Counted from the first letter of the stretch, positions 53,944-63,736 are shown. The stretch is 64,000 nucleotides of DNA from JACRCT01 sp036504155 (GCA_036504155.1 DASXVQ010000042.1:1-64000); one strand, 5' to 3'. The notes: generated by a model from the letters alone, not told the origin. A program made the numbers and translations.

Positions 53944-56096
53944 GGCTCGCTCGACGCCGGGGCGGGCTCGGCCTCGGCGCTCTTGGTGAAGGGGATGAGG
54001 ATGCAGGTCGCGAGGGCGAGGACGCCGGCGCCGATGGCGGTGCCGATGGTCGCGTAGGACATGTCGGTGGCGTAGCGCGCCTTGGACTGCAGCACGTTGC
54101 CGTTGATGGGCGTGGTCCGGCCGCGGTCGACGTAGGCGTCGTAGTCCTGCTGGGCGCCGCGGGCGGCCAGGGCCAGGCCCCCGGCGGCGGCGGCGGCGAC
54201 GACGGTGGCGGCGACGCCGGTCCACAGCGCCGGGCGCGGCACCGGCTTGGACCAGGTGCGCTCCACCAGGCCGGCGGCGACCTCGACCTTCAGGGGCCGC
54301 CCGGGCTCGCCGCGGGTGAGCAGGGGCCCCTGGGTGTCCTTGGTGACGAGGTAGTACTCGAGGGTGAAGTCGCTCTCGCTGGCGGTCCAGTCGGCGGGGA
54401 TGATCCCGCGCCAGCGGCCCTCGAGGTCGCGCCGGAGCGCCAGCACCGAGTAGCTGGGCTCGCCGTGGCGGCGGAAGGGCACCTCGAAGGCGGTGACGAC
54501 CGCGTTGGGGTCGCGCAGGCGGAAGGCGAACGGCAGCGGCTTGCCGCCCTGGGCGGAGTTGGGCGGCTCGTCGAGCAGCTTCATGTTCTCGAGCAGGTGC
54601 TTGCGGGCCACGGCGCGCGTCTGCTCGACGATGACCCGCTCCTCGGCCTGCACCTTCTGGAAGACGCTGAGGATCTTCGGGGAGCTGGACTCGGGCAGCT
54701 GGAAGTCGGGGCGCGCGCGCAAGAGCAGCCGGAAGGGGACCTCGGCCGCCACGGGATCGGCGGTGATGGCCAGGCCGCTCGCCTGGATGAGGTAGGCGTC
54801 CAGCCGCGCCTCCGGGTCCAGGCCCGGCTCCGCCAGCGCCCGGGTGGCCACGGCCGCCGCGGTGTCGTAGTCCATCGCGTCGAAGGCCGCGCGCGCCTGG
54901 GCGAGCAGCGCCCCCGCGGCACCGCTGGAGGCCGCGGTGGAGGCCTTGGCGGCCGACCCGCTCCCGCTCGCAGCCGAGGAGCCCGACCCCGAGGACGCCG
55001 AGCCGCCGGTCGAGGCGCCCTTGCTCCCGGTGCCGGGAGACGACGCGACCGGCTTGTCGGAGCCCGGCTTGCCGCGGCCGAGCGCGGGCTCGGCCTTGGC
55101 CACGAGCTTGCCCGCCAGGTCGACCAACTCCACCTCGCTGCCCTTGGGCGCCGCCATCGAGGTGCTGGCGAGCACCTTCCCGTCGGCGGCGTCGACGAGG
55201 ACCAGCTTGATCATCCGGCCCCTGCCCGCCCCGTGGGAGGAGACGCCTGCGCCGAAGGTGGCGCCCGCGGTCCGGGCGGCCTCCGCCAGGCACTTCGGCG
55301 TGTCGCCGCAGACCGGCAACTTCTTCTTCTGCGCGCGGTGCGAGGCCGCGACCTGTGCGGGGTCGACCACGCCGTAGCCTCGGACCGCGAACAGGGACGC
55401 CACCGTCTCGACGCACCGCGCGAGAGCTTTGGGCGCACCCGGGCCCATCACGGCGATGTGTCCCGGCGGCGCGGCTGCCGCAGGTGCCGGCGCTGGGGTC
55501 GGTGCGGGCGCGGGGGCGGGCGCAGGCTCGGGAGCCGGGGCGGGCGTGGCCACGGGCTCGGGCGCGGGCGCCTTCGCAGGGGCAGGGGCCGGCGCCGGAT
55601 CTGCCAAGGGCGCCAGCGGGTCCTCGGGCGGCGGCTTGGACTTGGGGGCCGGGGCGGCGCTCGCGTCCTTGATGGGGATGGAGTGCGGGTCGGTCGCGCT
55701 GGCGAAGAGGTCGACGTCTTCGCCGTCGAGGTCCAGGCCGATGCAGAAGTACTCGATGGCCGGGGGGACGACCTCGCTGGCCGGGACGGTGGCCTGCCAG
55801 GTGTCGCCCGCGTCGGCGGCGAGCTCGGCGTTCCGGTACTTGCCCTCCCCGGGCGCCCGGTAGCGACAGCGGGCCTTCTTCAGCCCGGAGCCGCCGAACA
55901 TGCTCCCGGAGATGACCAGGGGCCTGCCGGGCGCGACGCTCGGCTGCGGCGTGTGCAGGAAGACGATCTTCTCGGCGCGCGCCGGCGAGGAGAAAAGGCT
56001 GCCGCCGACGAGCGCGACGAGCACCCACCTTGGAGGTCTGGCGGCCTTCCCGTCGGCCCTCGTGGTGCGAGCGTCCATGGAGTTGGAAGAGTACAC
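53940..56096 (-). CDS. Membrane-anchored protein with Pro-rich linker, CsgG-like and helical-repeat domains
   Basis: The 718-residue product has a signal peptide or anchor (about 20-42). A beta domain at about 45-145 (VFLHTPQPSVAPGRPLVISG, QATVPASEVVPPAIEYFCIG) is followed by a long Pro/Ala repeat (about 155-215). A CsgG/TolB-N-like segment comes next (about 215-335: ARCVETVASLFAVRGYGVVD). A Ser/Gly-rich linker, a TPR-like helical stretch (about 400-500: AFDAMDYDTAAAVATRALAE) and a beta domain follow, with a transmembrane helix near the C-terminus (VAATVVAAAAAGGLALA). A second start at MDARTT (56078) is possible. It precedes the kelch lipoprotein (ATGA overlap) and is divergent from the sigma gene. 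Confidence 0.7.
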   Translation of the reverse strand: MYSSNSMDARTTRADGKAARPPRWVLVALVGGSLFSSPARAEKIVFLHTPQPSVAPGRPLVISGSMFGGSGLKKARCRYRAPGEGKYRNAELAADAGDTWQATVPASEVVPPAIEYFCIGLDLDGEDVDLFASATDPHSIPIKDASAAPAPKSKPPPEDPLAPLADPAPAPAPAKAPAPEPVATPAPAPEPAPAPAPAPTPAPAPAAAAPPGHIAVMGPGAPKALARCVETVASLFAVRGYGVVDPAQVAASHRAQKKKLPVCGDTPKCLAEAARTAGATFGAGVSSHGAGRGRMIKLVLVDAADGKVLASTSMAAPKGSEVELVDLAGKLVAKAEPALGRGKPGSDKPVASSPGTGSKGASTGGSASSGSGSSAASGSGSAAKASTAASSGAAGALLAQARAAFDAMDYDTAAAVATRALAEPGLDPEARLDAYLIQASGLAITADPVAAEVPFRLLLRARPDFQLPESSSPKILSVFQKVQAEERVIVEQTRAVARKHLLENMKLLDEPPNSAQGGKPLPFAFRLRDPNAVVTAFEVPFRRHGEPSYSVLALRRDLEGRWRGIIPADWTASESDFTLEYYLVTKDTQGPLLTRGEPGRPLKVEVAAGLVERTWSKPVPRPALWTGVAATVVAAAAAGGLALAARGAQQDYDAYVDRGRTTPINGNVLQSKARYATDMSYATIGTAIGAGVLALATCILIPFTKSAEAEPAPASSEP

Positions 56097-56275
56097 CGGA
56101 GACGGCCTGTCGAGCGATTCCGCACACTTACCCCTCGCCCAGGCCCCCCGACCCCGGCCTGCCGGCCCCCGTGGGTGGGGCTATCGAGCGCGGGCGGTTG
56201 CAGTTAACCTCCCGTGCTTGCCCGGGTCTTTGGCCTGTGCACCTCGTCGCCACCAAGCCTTTCTCGGAGCCCTCC

Positions 56276-56884
56276 GTGACCAGCGCCGCCGACGCCAGCG
56301 CCAAGCCGCACCTGCGCGTCGTGCGCGAGGGCGAGCCCGAGGGCCCTGGCGACTGGGACCTCATCACGCTGCACCTGGCCGGCGACGCGCAGGCCTTCTC
56401 CGCGCTGGTGCGCCGCTACCAGAAGCCGGTGTACCGCCTGGCCCTGCGCTATGCCCACGACGCGGACGAGGCCGAGGACCTGGCCCAGCGGACGTTCCTC
56501 CGGGTGCTGGACCACGCCGCGCGGCTGCGCCCCGACCAACCCTTCCGGGCCTTCGTGTTCCGGGTCGCGGCGAACCTGTGCAAGAACCACCTGCGCGACC
56601 GGGCGCGGCTGGTCTTCGGGGTGCCCATCGAGGTCGCGGCGCCCGCGACCGGCGAGAGCCTGGAGGACAAGGAGAAGCGCTCGCGCCTGCGCACCTCCCT
56701 CGCCAAGCTGCCGCTGCGCCAGCGCCAGGTGGTCTCGCTGCGCATCGACGCCGAGCTGCCGTTCGCGCAGATCGCCGAGTCGCTGCGCATCACCGAGAAC
56801 AACGCCAAGGTCACCTTCCACCACGCGATGCGCAAGCTGCAGGCGCTGTTCGCCGAAGAGGAAGCCAAGGAGGAGCAGAGATGA
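56276..56884 (+). CDS. ECF-type RNA polymerase sigma factor
   Basis: The 202-residue product has sigma region 2 at about 25-100 (LVRRYQKPVYRLALRYAHDA, EDLAQRTFLRVLDHAARLRP, FRAFVFRVAANLCKNHLRDR) and region 4 at about 140-195 (LPLRQRQVVSLRIDAELPFA, QIAESLRITENNAKVTFHHA). GTG 56276 is chosen because GGAG precedes it by five bases; a GTG at 56237 is in frame upstream. It is followed by an ATGA overlap with the anti-sigma gene and is divergent from the membrane protein gene at 56096. Confidence 0.93.
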   Translation: MTSAADASAKPHLRVVREGEPEGPGDWDLITLHLAGDAQAFSALVRRYQKPVYRLALRYAHDADEAEDLAQRTFLRVLDHAARLRPDQPFRAFVFRVAANLCKNHLRDRARLVFGVPIEVAAPATGESLEDKEKRSRLRTSLAKLPLRQRQVVSLRIDAELPFAQIAESLRITENNAKVTFHHAMRKLQALFAEEEAKEEQR

Positions 56885-57408
56885 CCACGTCTTCCTGCGA
56901 GGACTTCGTCGCCCGCCTCTCCGGCGCGGACGCCGCCCAAGACTCCGAGCTGCAGGCGCACCTGTCCGCCTGCGAGGGCTGCCGGGGCGCCGCGCGCGCC
57001 GTGCAGGCGCTGCAGCGGACCGCGCCGTCGCCCTCGGCCGAGACGCTCGGGCACTTCGCGACCCGGGTGCGCGCGGCGCACCTGCGCTCCGTCGACCGCC
57101 AGGCCCAGCGGGCACCGCTGCGCACGGGCCTGTTCGCCGGGCTGTCGGCGGTGGGCGCCGCGGCGGCCGTGGGGCTGGTGCTGCAGCTCGCCTTTCCCGC
57201 CCCCGGGCCTGCTCCCGTGGGGGCTGACGAGGCGTCTGTGGCCCTCGTCGAGCCTGCAGGCCCGGCGCCCGAGCCGGCCCTCGCCTCCACCGCCGCGGAC
57301 GACGACCTGTTCGGCATCGACGAGGGCGCACGCACCTACGGCGACGAGGCGCTGCTCGACCTCTTCGCCGCGGCCGACGACGACGCGCTCGACGACTTCG
57401 ACACCTGA
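56881..57408 (+). CDS. Probable zinc-finger anti-sigma factor
   Basis: The 175-residue product begins with an anti-sigma zinc-finger segment (CEDFVARLSG, then HLSACEGCRGAARAVQALQR: the HxxxCxxC pattern). A transmembrane helix follows (about 88-107: LFAGLSAVGAAAAVGLVLQL), then an acidic exported tail ending DDDALDDFDT. The ATG overlaps the sigma stop, so the pair is co-translated and the protein likely inhibits the adjacent ECF sigma factor. Confidence 0.88.
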   Translation: MTTSSCEDFVARLSGADAAQDSELQAHLSACEGCRGAARAVQALQRTAPSPSAETLGHFATRVRAAHLRSVDRQAQRAPLRTGLFAGLSAVGAAAAVGLVLQLAFPAPGPAPVGADEASVALVEPAGPAPEPALASTAADDDLFGIDEGARTYGDEALLDLFAAADDDALDDFDT

Positions 57409-57475
57409 GAGCCTGGACGCCGGGCTCCCGCGAGAGGCGCCCGGCGTTGGCCGCTGACGGCTCGGTGACCGCGGA

Positions 57476-60400
57476 TCACTCCGCTGCGCCACCCTCCGGC
57501 TTTTCGTCCGGCGGCGCGCCCCCGGGCTCCTCCTTGGGCTCTTCCTTGGGCTCGCCGTGGCCCGGCTTGCCGCCCTTGCCGGGCTTCTTGTCGGCATCCT
57601 TGCAGCCCAGGTCGAAGATCTCGTTCTCGATCTCCTTGAGATCTCCGGCGTCCGGGGAAACGTCGCGGTACTTCTGGAAGGCCTTGCAGGCGTCCGCCTT
57701 GCGATTCTGCTCCTTGTAGGCGTAGCCCAGGAACCGCCAGGCCTCCTTGGCATCCGGGTCCTTGTCGATGGCCTGCTTGTAGTACTGGATGGCCTTCTCG
57801 GTCTTGCCCTTGGAGTCGTAGCAGCGGCCGATCTTGTAGTAGACGCCGACCTGGTTGGGGTTCGCGCGCAGCGCCTCCTCGTACTTCTTGATGGTCCGGT
57901 CGTAGTCGTTCTGCCCGTTGAGCAGGCAGTCGCCGATGTTGACCAGCAGGCCGGTGCGCTTGGGGTCGACGGTGAGCGCCTTCTCGAACGACTCGATGGC
58001 CAGGTTCCAGTTTCCCTGCTCCTGGTAGCCGCGGCCCAGGGCCTCGATGGCGTCGGCGTAGTCCGGCTTGATCTTGACCGCCGTCTGCCACGAGTCGACC
58101 GCCTCCACGAACTTGCCGGCCTGGTACATGATGGCGCCGCGCAGGTTGTGGTACTGGGGGTTCTGGGAGGCGCGCTCCAGCGCCGCCTTGATGGAGTCGA
58201 TGGCCTGGTTGTTCTCGCGCTTGTCGTAGTGGATCTTCGCCTTGTAGAAGTACGCGTCCCCGATGGGCTCGATGGTCAGCGCGCCCTCCAGGTTCTTGAG
58301 CGCCTCGGCAAACTTCTCTTGCGTGCCCAGGGCCTTGCTCCACTCGTACAGGACCGCGCCCAGACTCCAGCTCGCCAGCGCGTCGCGCGGGTCGGCCTCC
58401 TTGGCCTTCTCCAGCGCCTTGGCCGACGCGTCGAAGTCCTTGAGGCTCCACAGGAGCCGCCCGTACTCGGTGTAGAGCTTGGGCACGCGGGGGTCGATGG
58501 TCTGCACCGCCTCGAACTCCTTGCGCGCGTCCTCCAGCGAGCCCTCGAGCACCAGCACCTGGGCGAGGCCGAAGTGGCCGCCGGAGTTCTCCGGGTCGAG
58601 CTTGAGCGCCGTCAGGAACTGGGTCTTGGCGGCGGGCAGCTCGCCCGAGGCCAGGCGCGCGCTGCCCTCGCCGGTGTGGGTGTCCGGGTTGTTGGGGGCG
58701 CGCGTGAGGCCCTCGGCGAACCACTTCTTGGCCTCGTCGACGCGCTTGCGGTTCAGGTAGAAGCGGCCCAGGTAGTAGGCCGGCTCCCAGAGCGTCTTGT
58801 CGGCGTCGTTGGCGCGCTTGTAGTTGCTCTCTGCGTCCAGGCCCTTCTCCAGCTCGTCGGCCACGCGGCCCTGCAGGAAGCTGATGCGCGGGTTGCCGGG
58901 AAAGGAGCCCACGGAGTCGGCGATGGCCTTGTTGGCCTGCACCTGCTTGCCGGAGCCCAGGAGCGAGCGGACGTAGCCGTCGAGGTAGTCGATCTCCTTC
59001 TTGTCGGCCTTGAAGGCGGCCTCGAAGAGCTCGACCGCGCGCTGGTAGTCGTGGCGGCGCAGGAGGAAGCGCCCGAAGGCGGCCTTGGCCGGCGCGGACT
59101 CGGGGTAGATCTTCAGGGCCTGCTCGAACTCCTTGAGCGCCTCGTCCTTCTGGTGCCGCGAGGCGTGCATCATCCCCTGCAGGTAGTGGGCGCGGGCCAG
59201 GTCGGACGGCGCCAGGATCTTCTTGGCGTCCTCGCCCAGCGCCTTGCGCAGCGCGTCCACCGCGCCCTCGGGGTCGTCCTGCTTCTGCAGCTTGATGGCG
59301 GCGATCTCCACCGCCGACGACAGGTGGCGGGGGTCGACGTCGAGCGCCTTGGAGTAGTTCTCCACCGCCGCCTGGTAGTCGGGGCTCTTCTCCAGCGTCT
59401 TGACGAGCCCCATCATGTGCAGCGCCTTGGGGTTCTTGGAGTCGACGGCCAGGGCGCGCTTGAGGGCCTCCATGGCCGGGCCGGTGTTGCGCTCGCGCAG
59501 ATAGCTCTCCGCCAACAGGTGGAGCAGCTCCACGTCGTCCCTGTTCTGCGGCTTGGCGATGGCGCTCTCCAGCGCCGGGCGGATCTGCGCCTCCTCACCC
59601 AGGAGGATGTGCTGGCCGGCGCGCGCCTTGACCACCTCCACGTCGTCCTTGGTCGAGAGCACCAGCTCGTCGATGTAGCCCTTGGCCTGCTTGATGTTCT
59701 CGTCGCCCGCGTAGTAGCGGCGCTTCAGGTAGAAGACCGCCTGTGCGAACAGGGCGCGCGACTCCACCGCCGAGCGCTTCTGCTCGAGCAGGGCCTTGGC
59801 GTCCGCCATCACGCGGTTGTAGCCCTCGAAGGTGTCCTCGTTGAGCGCCTTCTGCGCCTCGAGGAACTTGGCGTACATCGCGCTGCCCTTGGGCAGGTGC
59901 GACGGGAAGAGGTAGCTGGTGAAGAAGATGCCGTAGGGGGTGGTGCCCATGTACAGGCCCACGCCGGCCACCACCGCGACGAGCGCCGCGAGGATGATGA
60001 GGGGCAGGCGCCGCTTGAACTTCTGGTCGGCGGCGGCGCTGTCGACCACCGCGATGGCGGCCATGCGGTCGCCGTAGAGCGCCTTCATGCGCTCGAGCGC
60101 GGCCTGCTGGTTCTCCATGGCCGACTGACCGCCGGCCGAGTCGCCGCCACCGCCACCGCCGGCGTCGCCGCCGGCGCCCAGGCCAGGCATCCCGCTGGGG
60201 CTCTCCATCAGCTTCTGGATGGCGGTCGCGAAGGCGGCGATGGTGCCGATGGGCACCCAGTTCTCGCCGTCGCTGGAAACGTCCTCGTTGCCCAGCAGCT
60301 GCCCTTCCTCGAGCATCTTGACCACGGCCGGCTGCTCGAAGGGGCCGAAGACCTTCCCGCTCTTGCGCTTGATCTGGTAGCGCAGCGAGCTGGAGCGCAG

Positions 60401-61678
60401 CTTCTTGCCGGCGTCCTTGCCGGCGCTGGCGTCGTCGATGAAGTCCAGCAGCTCCAGGTCGCCGACGGCGCCGTCGGACTTGCCGCCGCCGCCGGCCGAA
60501 GGCATGGGGGCGGACAGATCGGCCTCGAGGTCGTCGCCGGCCTTGGGCGCGCCACCCGCGGGCGCCATCGGGTCGAACTCGAGGTCTTCCTTGGCCGCGG
60601 CGGGAGGCGGCGATTCGGGAGCGGCGGCGTAGGCCGGGGGCGGCGGCGCCGCGGGCTCGTCGAAGCCGAAGTCCAGCTCGGTCCCTGCGGCGCCCGGAGA
60701 CGGAGCGCCCGAGGCCCTGGAGTCAGGCGCCGGGGCGGGCGGAGGAGGAGGCGGAGGGGGCTCGGCGAAGTCGATGGCGCCGAAGTCGGGCGAGCCGCCG
60801 GCAGACGCGCCGAAGGGGTCGGGCGGCGGAGCTTCGGCCGGGGGAGGATCCTGCGGGGGCGGAGGCCCGCCGCCGAAGTCGATCTCCCCGAAGCCCACCG
60901 GGCCGGACGCGTCGGCCGGCGCGCCGAAGGGGTCGGCCTGGGGTGGCGGCGCTCCGAACGGGTCCGGCTCCGGCACCCCTGCGGACGGAGGCGGAGGCGC
61001 GCTGGAGAAGGGATCGAAGCCGTCGCCCGCCGCGGGAGCCGGGCCGCCGAACGGATCGTTGGAGAGCCCCTGCTCCATTCCCCCACCGAAGGCGTCGCCG
61101 CCGCCCGCGTCGGCGGGCGCGCCGAACGGGTCCGGCTCGGCGGCCGGCGGGGGCGGCGCTTCGGAGAACGGGTCGAACTCTCCGCCGGCGTCCGGTGCAG
61201 GAGGCGCACCACCGGGCAGCGGCACCGCGCCGTCCGCGAAGGCGGGAGGCGCACCGCCGGGCAGCGGCACCGCGCCGCCAGCGAAGGCAGGAGGCGCACC
61301 GCCGGGCAACGGCACCGCGGCGGATCTCGGCGCCGGAGCGGCTCCGCCAGGCAGCGGCACCGCGGCGGATCTTGGCGCCGGGGCGGCTCCGCCGGGCAGC
61401 GGCACCGCGGCAGAGGCCCTCGGCGCCGGGGCGGCTCCGCCGGGCAGCGGCACCGCGGCAGAGGCCCTCGGAGGCGGGGCGCCGCCAGGCAGCGGCACGG
61501 CGGCGGAGGGAGCCGGGGCGGCGCCGCCGGGAAGCGGGACGGCGGCTCCAGCGGCGGCCTGGTGCTTGACCGGGAAGGTCGTCTTGCACTTGGCGCATTT
61601 GAGGTTGGCGCCCGTCGCGGGGATCTTCGCGTCGTCGATGTTGTAGGCGGTGTTGCAGCTGGGACAGGCGACTCGCAT
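57476..61678 (-). CDS. Zinc-ribbon (MJ0042)/GYF/TPR membrane protein
   Basis: The 1400-residue product starts with a zinc ribbon of the MJ0042 type (CPSC at 5-8, CAKC at 28-31). Residues about 44-170 are a Pro/Gly repeat of nine or so copies of a VPLPGGA unit, followed by a Pro-rich, low-complexity stretch to about 440. A GYF-like domain is at about 455-520 (RYQIKRKSGKVFGPFEQPAV, GENWVPIGTIAAFATAIQKL). One transmembrane helix is at about 585-605, followed by about 18 TPR repeats (about 640-1340). The zinc-ribbon plus GYF plus membrane-span plan is that of the AgmX/GltJ-type proteins of myxobacterial gliding motility; this link is inference. Confidence 0.88.
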   Translation of the reverse strand: MRVACPSCNTAYNIDDAKIPATGANLKCAKCKTTFPVKHQAAAGAAVPLPGGAAPAPSAAVPLPGGAPPPRASAAVPLPGGAAPAPRASAAVPLPGGAAPAPRSAAVPLPGGAAPAPRSAAVPLPGGAPPAFAGGAVPLPGGAPPAFADGAVPLPGGAPPAPDAGGEFDPFSEAPPPPAAEPDPFGAPADAGGGDAFGGGMEQGLSNDPFGGPAPAAGDGFDPFSSAPPPPSAGVPEPDPFGAPPPQADPFGAPADASGPVGFGEIDFGGGPPPPQDPPPAEAPPPDPFGASAGGSPDFGAIDFAEPPPPPPPPAPAPDSRASGAPSPGAAGTELDFGFDEPAAPPPPAYAAAPESPPPAAAKEDLEFDPMAPAGGAPKAGDDLEADLSAPMPSAGGGGKSDGAVGDLELLDFIDDASAGKDAGKKLRSSSLRYQIKRKSGKVFGPFEQPAVVKMLEEGQLLGNEDVSSDGENWVPIGTIAAFATAIQKLMESPSGMPGLGAGGDAGGGGGGDSAGGQSAMENQQAALERMKALYGDRMAAIAVVDSAAADQKFKRRLPLIILAALVAVVAGVGLYMGTTPYGIFFTSYLFPSHLPKGSAMYAKFLEAQKALNEDTFEGYNRVMADAKALLEQKRSAVESRALFAQAVFYLKRRYYAGDENIKQAKGYIDELVLSTKDDVEVVKARAGQHILLGEEAQIRPALESAIAKPQNRDDVELLHLLAESYLRERNTGPAMEALKRALAVDSKNPKALHMMGLVKTLEKSPDYQAAVENYSKALDVDPRHLSSAVEIAAIKLQKQDDPEGAVDALRKALGEDAKKILAPSDLARAHYLQGMMHASRHQKDEALKEFEQALKIYPESAPAKAAFGRFLLRRHDYQRAVELFEAAFKADKKEIDYLDGYVRSLLGSGKQVQANKAIADSVGSFPGNPRISFLQGRVADELEKGLDAESNYKRANDADKTLWEPAYYLGRFYLNRKRVDEAKKWFAEGLTRAPNNPDTHTGEGSARLASGELPAAKTQFLTALKLDPENSGGHFGLAQVLVLEGSLEDARKEFEAVQTIDPRVPKLYTEYGRLLWSLKDFDASAKALEKAKEADPRDALASWSLGAVLYEWSKALGTQEKFAEALKNLEGALTIEPIGDAYFYKAKIHYDKRENNQAIDSIKAALERASQNPQYHNLRGAIMYQAGKFVEAVDSWQTAVKIKPDYADAIEALGRGYQEQGNWNLAIESFEKALTVDPKRTGLLVNIGDCLLNGQNDYDRTIKKYEEALRANPNQVGVYYKIGRCYDSKGKTEKAIQYYKQAIDKDPDAKEAWRFLGYAYKEQNRKADACKAFQKYRDVSPDAGDLKEIENEIFDLGCKDADKKPGKGGKPGHGEPKEEPKEEPGGAPPDEKPEGGAAE

Positions 61679-61703
61679 GGCTCTCTTCCGCCTTCTCTAG
61701 GTT

Positions 61704-62504
61704 CTATCCGCGCTCGGGGTACTCGAACCGGCGCTTCAGTGCCAGGAACTGCTGGTAGGAATCGACGAGGCCCCCTCCACCCGGGAGCCGGTTGGTGAGC
61801 ACGCGGCGGACCACGCGGTGGACTTCGTCCTCGCTGAGGCCGGTCGCCTCGGAGAGTTCGCGCACCGTCATGGGGTCGTACTTTTGCTTCAGGTCCAGGT
61901 AGGCGAGGTAGTCGTCGAGCGTGCCGTCGGGCGCCAGGCGCAGCTGTCCGTTGGCCTCGGTGAGCACACCGGCGGACTTCAGGCCCTTCCAGACCGCCTC
62001 GGCTTCCTTGAGCGGCATCCCTGCCTGGGCGGCCACGGCCTGCGCCGAGAGGTCGCCGGGGAGCGCCCGGAAGCCGGGCCCCTCGGCGGCCAGGCCGCGC
62101 AGCAGCTTGATGGCGCTCAAGGTCCCGTTCTGGGCCAGGAATCCCTCGATCGTCCGGTTGGCCTCGCGCAGGCGTTCGCTCAGCTTGCGCATGATGCGGA
62201 CGGCCACCTCGCCGTTCTCGCGGATGAGGTTCTCGAAGGTGCCCTGCTCGACCACGAGCAGGGTCGCGTCCTCGGTCACGAGGGCGTCGGCGGAGCGGGG
62301 CTGGCCGTCGAGCAGGGCCATCTCGCCGATGCAGTCCCCGGGCCCCAGCGTCGCCAGCGGGAAGCGCACGTCGCCGACGCGCTTGACGATCTGGACGCGC
62401 CCGCTCTGGATGACGAACATCCGGTCGCCCGGCTCGCCTTCCTGGAACAGGACGGTGCCCAGCGGGCACGTTTTCAGGTAGCGATCGAGCGTTTCCTTCC
62501 CCAT
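61704..62504 (-). CDS. Cyclic nucleotide-binding domain protein
   Basis: The 266-residue product has a cNMP-binding/CRP-type N-terminal beta-roll (about 10-115), with the cassette GDRMFVIQSGRVQIVKRVGD, LGPGDCIGEMALLDGQPRSA and ALVTEDATLLVVEQGTFE. A helical middle part follows. Two C-terminal segments with the look of winged helices (LSAQAVAAQAGMPLKEAEAV; MTVRELSEATGLSEDEVHRV) suggest DNA or protein binding. ATG 62504 is preferred; a TTG at 62519 would add five residues. It is separated from the zinc-ribbon/GYF/TPR gene by 25 bases. Confidence 0.88.
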   Translation of the reverse strand: MGKETLDRYLKTCPLGTVLFQEGEPGDRMFVIQSGRVQIVKRVGDVRFPLATLGPGDCIGEMALLDGQPRSADALVTEDATLLVVEQGTFENLIRENGEVAVRIMRKLSERLREANRTIEGFLAQNGTLSAIKLLRGLAAEGPGFRALPGDLSAQAVAAQAGMPLKEAEAVWKGLKSAGVLTEANGQLRLAPDGTLDDYLAYLDLKQKYDPMTVRELSEATGLSEDEVHRVVRRVLTNRLPGGGGLVDSYQQFLALKRRFEYPERG

Positions 62505-62616
62505 GAACGAATCGCGCAAACCTGCGAAGTTAGTCAGGGAACGTTAGCACGAGCCCCGCGGGGCCTCCAAGGCCGCGACCCGGGCGCCGGCAGGCTGGGA
62601 CGGGGGCGGCTGGCGC

Positions 62617-62645
62617 TTGACAACCCGGCCCCTCGGCCCGATACC
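62617..62645 (+). promoter_or_regulatory. Candidate sigma-70 promoter of the FabH-like gene
   Basis: TTGACA (62617-62622) and GATACC (62640-62645) are separated by 17 bases and lie 27 bases before the ATG at 62672. GAGGAG (62661-62666) is the ribosome-binding site. Confidence 0.65.
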
Positions 62646-62671
62646 ACCCGACTTCTCGGTGAGGAGTCGGC

Positions 62672-63736
62672 ATGCGATCGAGAATCATCGGCAGCGGGTT
62701 CGCCCTGGGGGAGAACCTCATCACCAACCAGGACCTCGCCGGGATGATGGACACCACCGACGAGTGGATCCGCGAGCGCACCGGCATCGAGAAGCGCTAC
62801 TACGTCGAGCACGGCACCACCACCTCCGACCTGGGGGTGCGGGCGGCGGAAGCGGCGCTGAAGGACGCGGGCGTCGCCAAGGACGAGGTGGACTACGTCG
62901 TCTTCGCCACCATGACCCCGGACTACTACTTCCCGGGCTGCGGCGGGCTCTTGCAGCACAAGCTGGGGCTGCGCGACGTGCCGGCGCTCGACATCCGCCA
63001 GCAGTGCACCGGGTTCCTCTACGGCCTCTCGGTGGCCGACGCGATGCTCAAGTCCGGCCACGCGCGCACCGTGCTGCTGGTGGGCGCCGAGGTGCACAGC
63101 GGCTTCATCCTCTGGAAGGAGTGGGAGTACCTCTTCCACCGCTCCGAGGTGGGCCCCACCCCCGAGGCCAAGGCCTTCAACTCCTCCTTCCGCGACCGCG
63201 CCGTGCTCTTCGGCGACGCCGCCGGCGCGGTGGTGCTGCGCGCCGACGCGGCGACGGAGGCGAGCGGCCGGGGCCTGTTGCAGTTCACCCTCCACTCCGA
63301 CGGCGAGCACTTCCGCGACCTGTACGTGAACACCGGCGGCATGGCCTACCGGCCCTACATGACCGAGGAGCACCTGCGCGAGTCGCGGCCGATGCCGGTC
63401 ATGAACGGCCGCTCGGTCTACCGCCTGGCGCTCAAGTCGCTGCCGCAGGTCATCCACGAGGCGTGCGCCAAGCAGGGCAAGACCGTCGACGACCTGAAGC
63501 TGATCATCCCCCACCAGGCCAACCTGCGGATCAACGAGGCCCTGGCGCGCGCGCTGAAGGTGCCGGAGGACAAGATCTTCAACAACATCCAGAAGTACGG
63601 CAACACCACCGCCGCCAGCATCCCGCTGGCCTACCACGAGGCGGTCAAGAGCGGCGCGGTGCAGGAAGGCGACCTCGTCTGCTTCGCCGGCCTGGGCGCC
63701 GGCTTCCACTGGGGCGCGGTGCTGATGAGGCAGTAG
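62672..63736 (+). CDS. 3-oxoacyl-ACP synthase III-like ketosynthase
   Basis: The KASIII (FabH) fold condenses acyl-CoA with malonyl-ACP. The 354-residue product has the complete catalytic triad: C112 in RQQCTGF, H281 in IPHQANLRI and N311 in KYGNTTAASIPLA, plus the GDAAGAVVL loop. Two positions suggest a specialised member rather than housekeeping FabH: FPGCGGLLQHKLGL where FabH usually has a TPxTAC-like stretch, and an inserted segment (HRSEVGPTPEAKAFN). It stands alone on its strand, so no fab operon helps to decide. The symbol fabH is therefore not given. Confidence 0.9.
   Translation: MRSRIIGSGFALGENLITNQDLAGMMDTTDEWIRERTGIEKRYYVEHGTTTSDLGVRAAEAALKDAGVAKDEVDYVVFATMTPDYYFPGCGGLLQHKLGLRDVPALDIRQQCTGFLYGLSVADAMLKSGHARTVLLVGAEVHSGFILWKEWEYLFHRSEVGPTPEAKAFNSSFRDRAVLFGDAAGAVVLRADAATEASGRGLLQFTLHSDGEHFRDLYVNTGGMAYRPYMTEEHLRESRPMPVMNGRSVYRLALKSLPQVIHEACAKQGKTVDDLKLIIPHQANLRINEALARALKVPEDKIFNNIQKYGNTTAASIPLAYHEAVKSGAVQEGDLVCFAGLGAGFHWGAVLMRQ

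Noticed and set aside
53944..56127. Extension of the kelch protein frame to 56127
   Set aside because: That part lies on top of the coupled upstream gene in another frame and is unstructured; the lipoprotein signal starts at 53943.
61180..61560. Regular repeats that could suggest a CRISPR array or tandem repeat
   Set aside because: They are in-frame VPLPGGA codons inside the zinc-ribbon/GYF/TPR gene, with no spacers.
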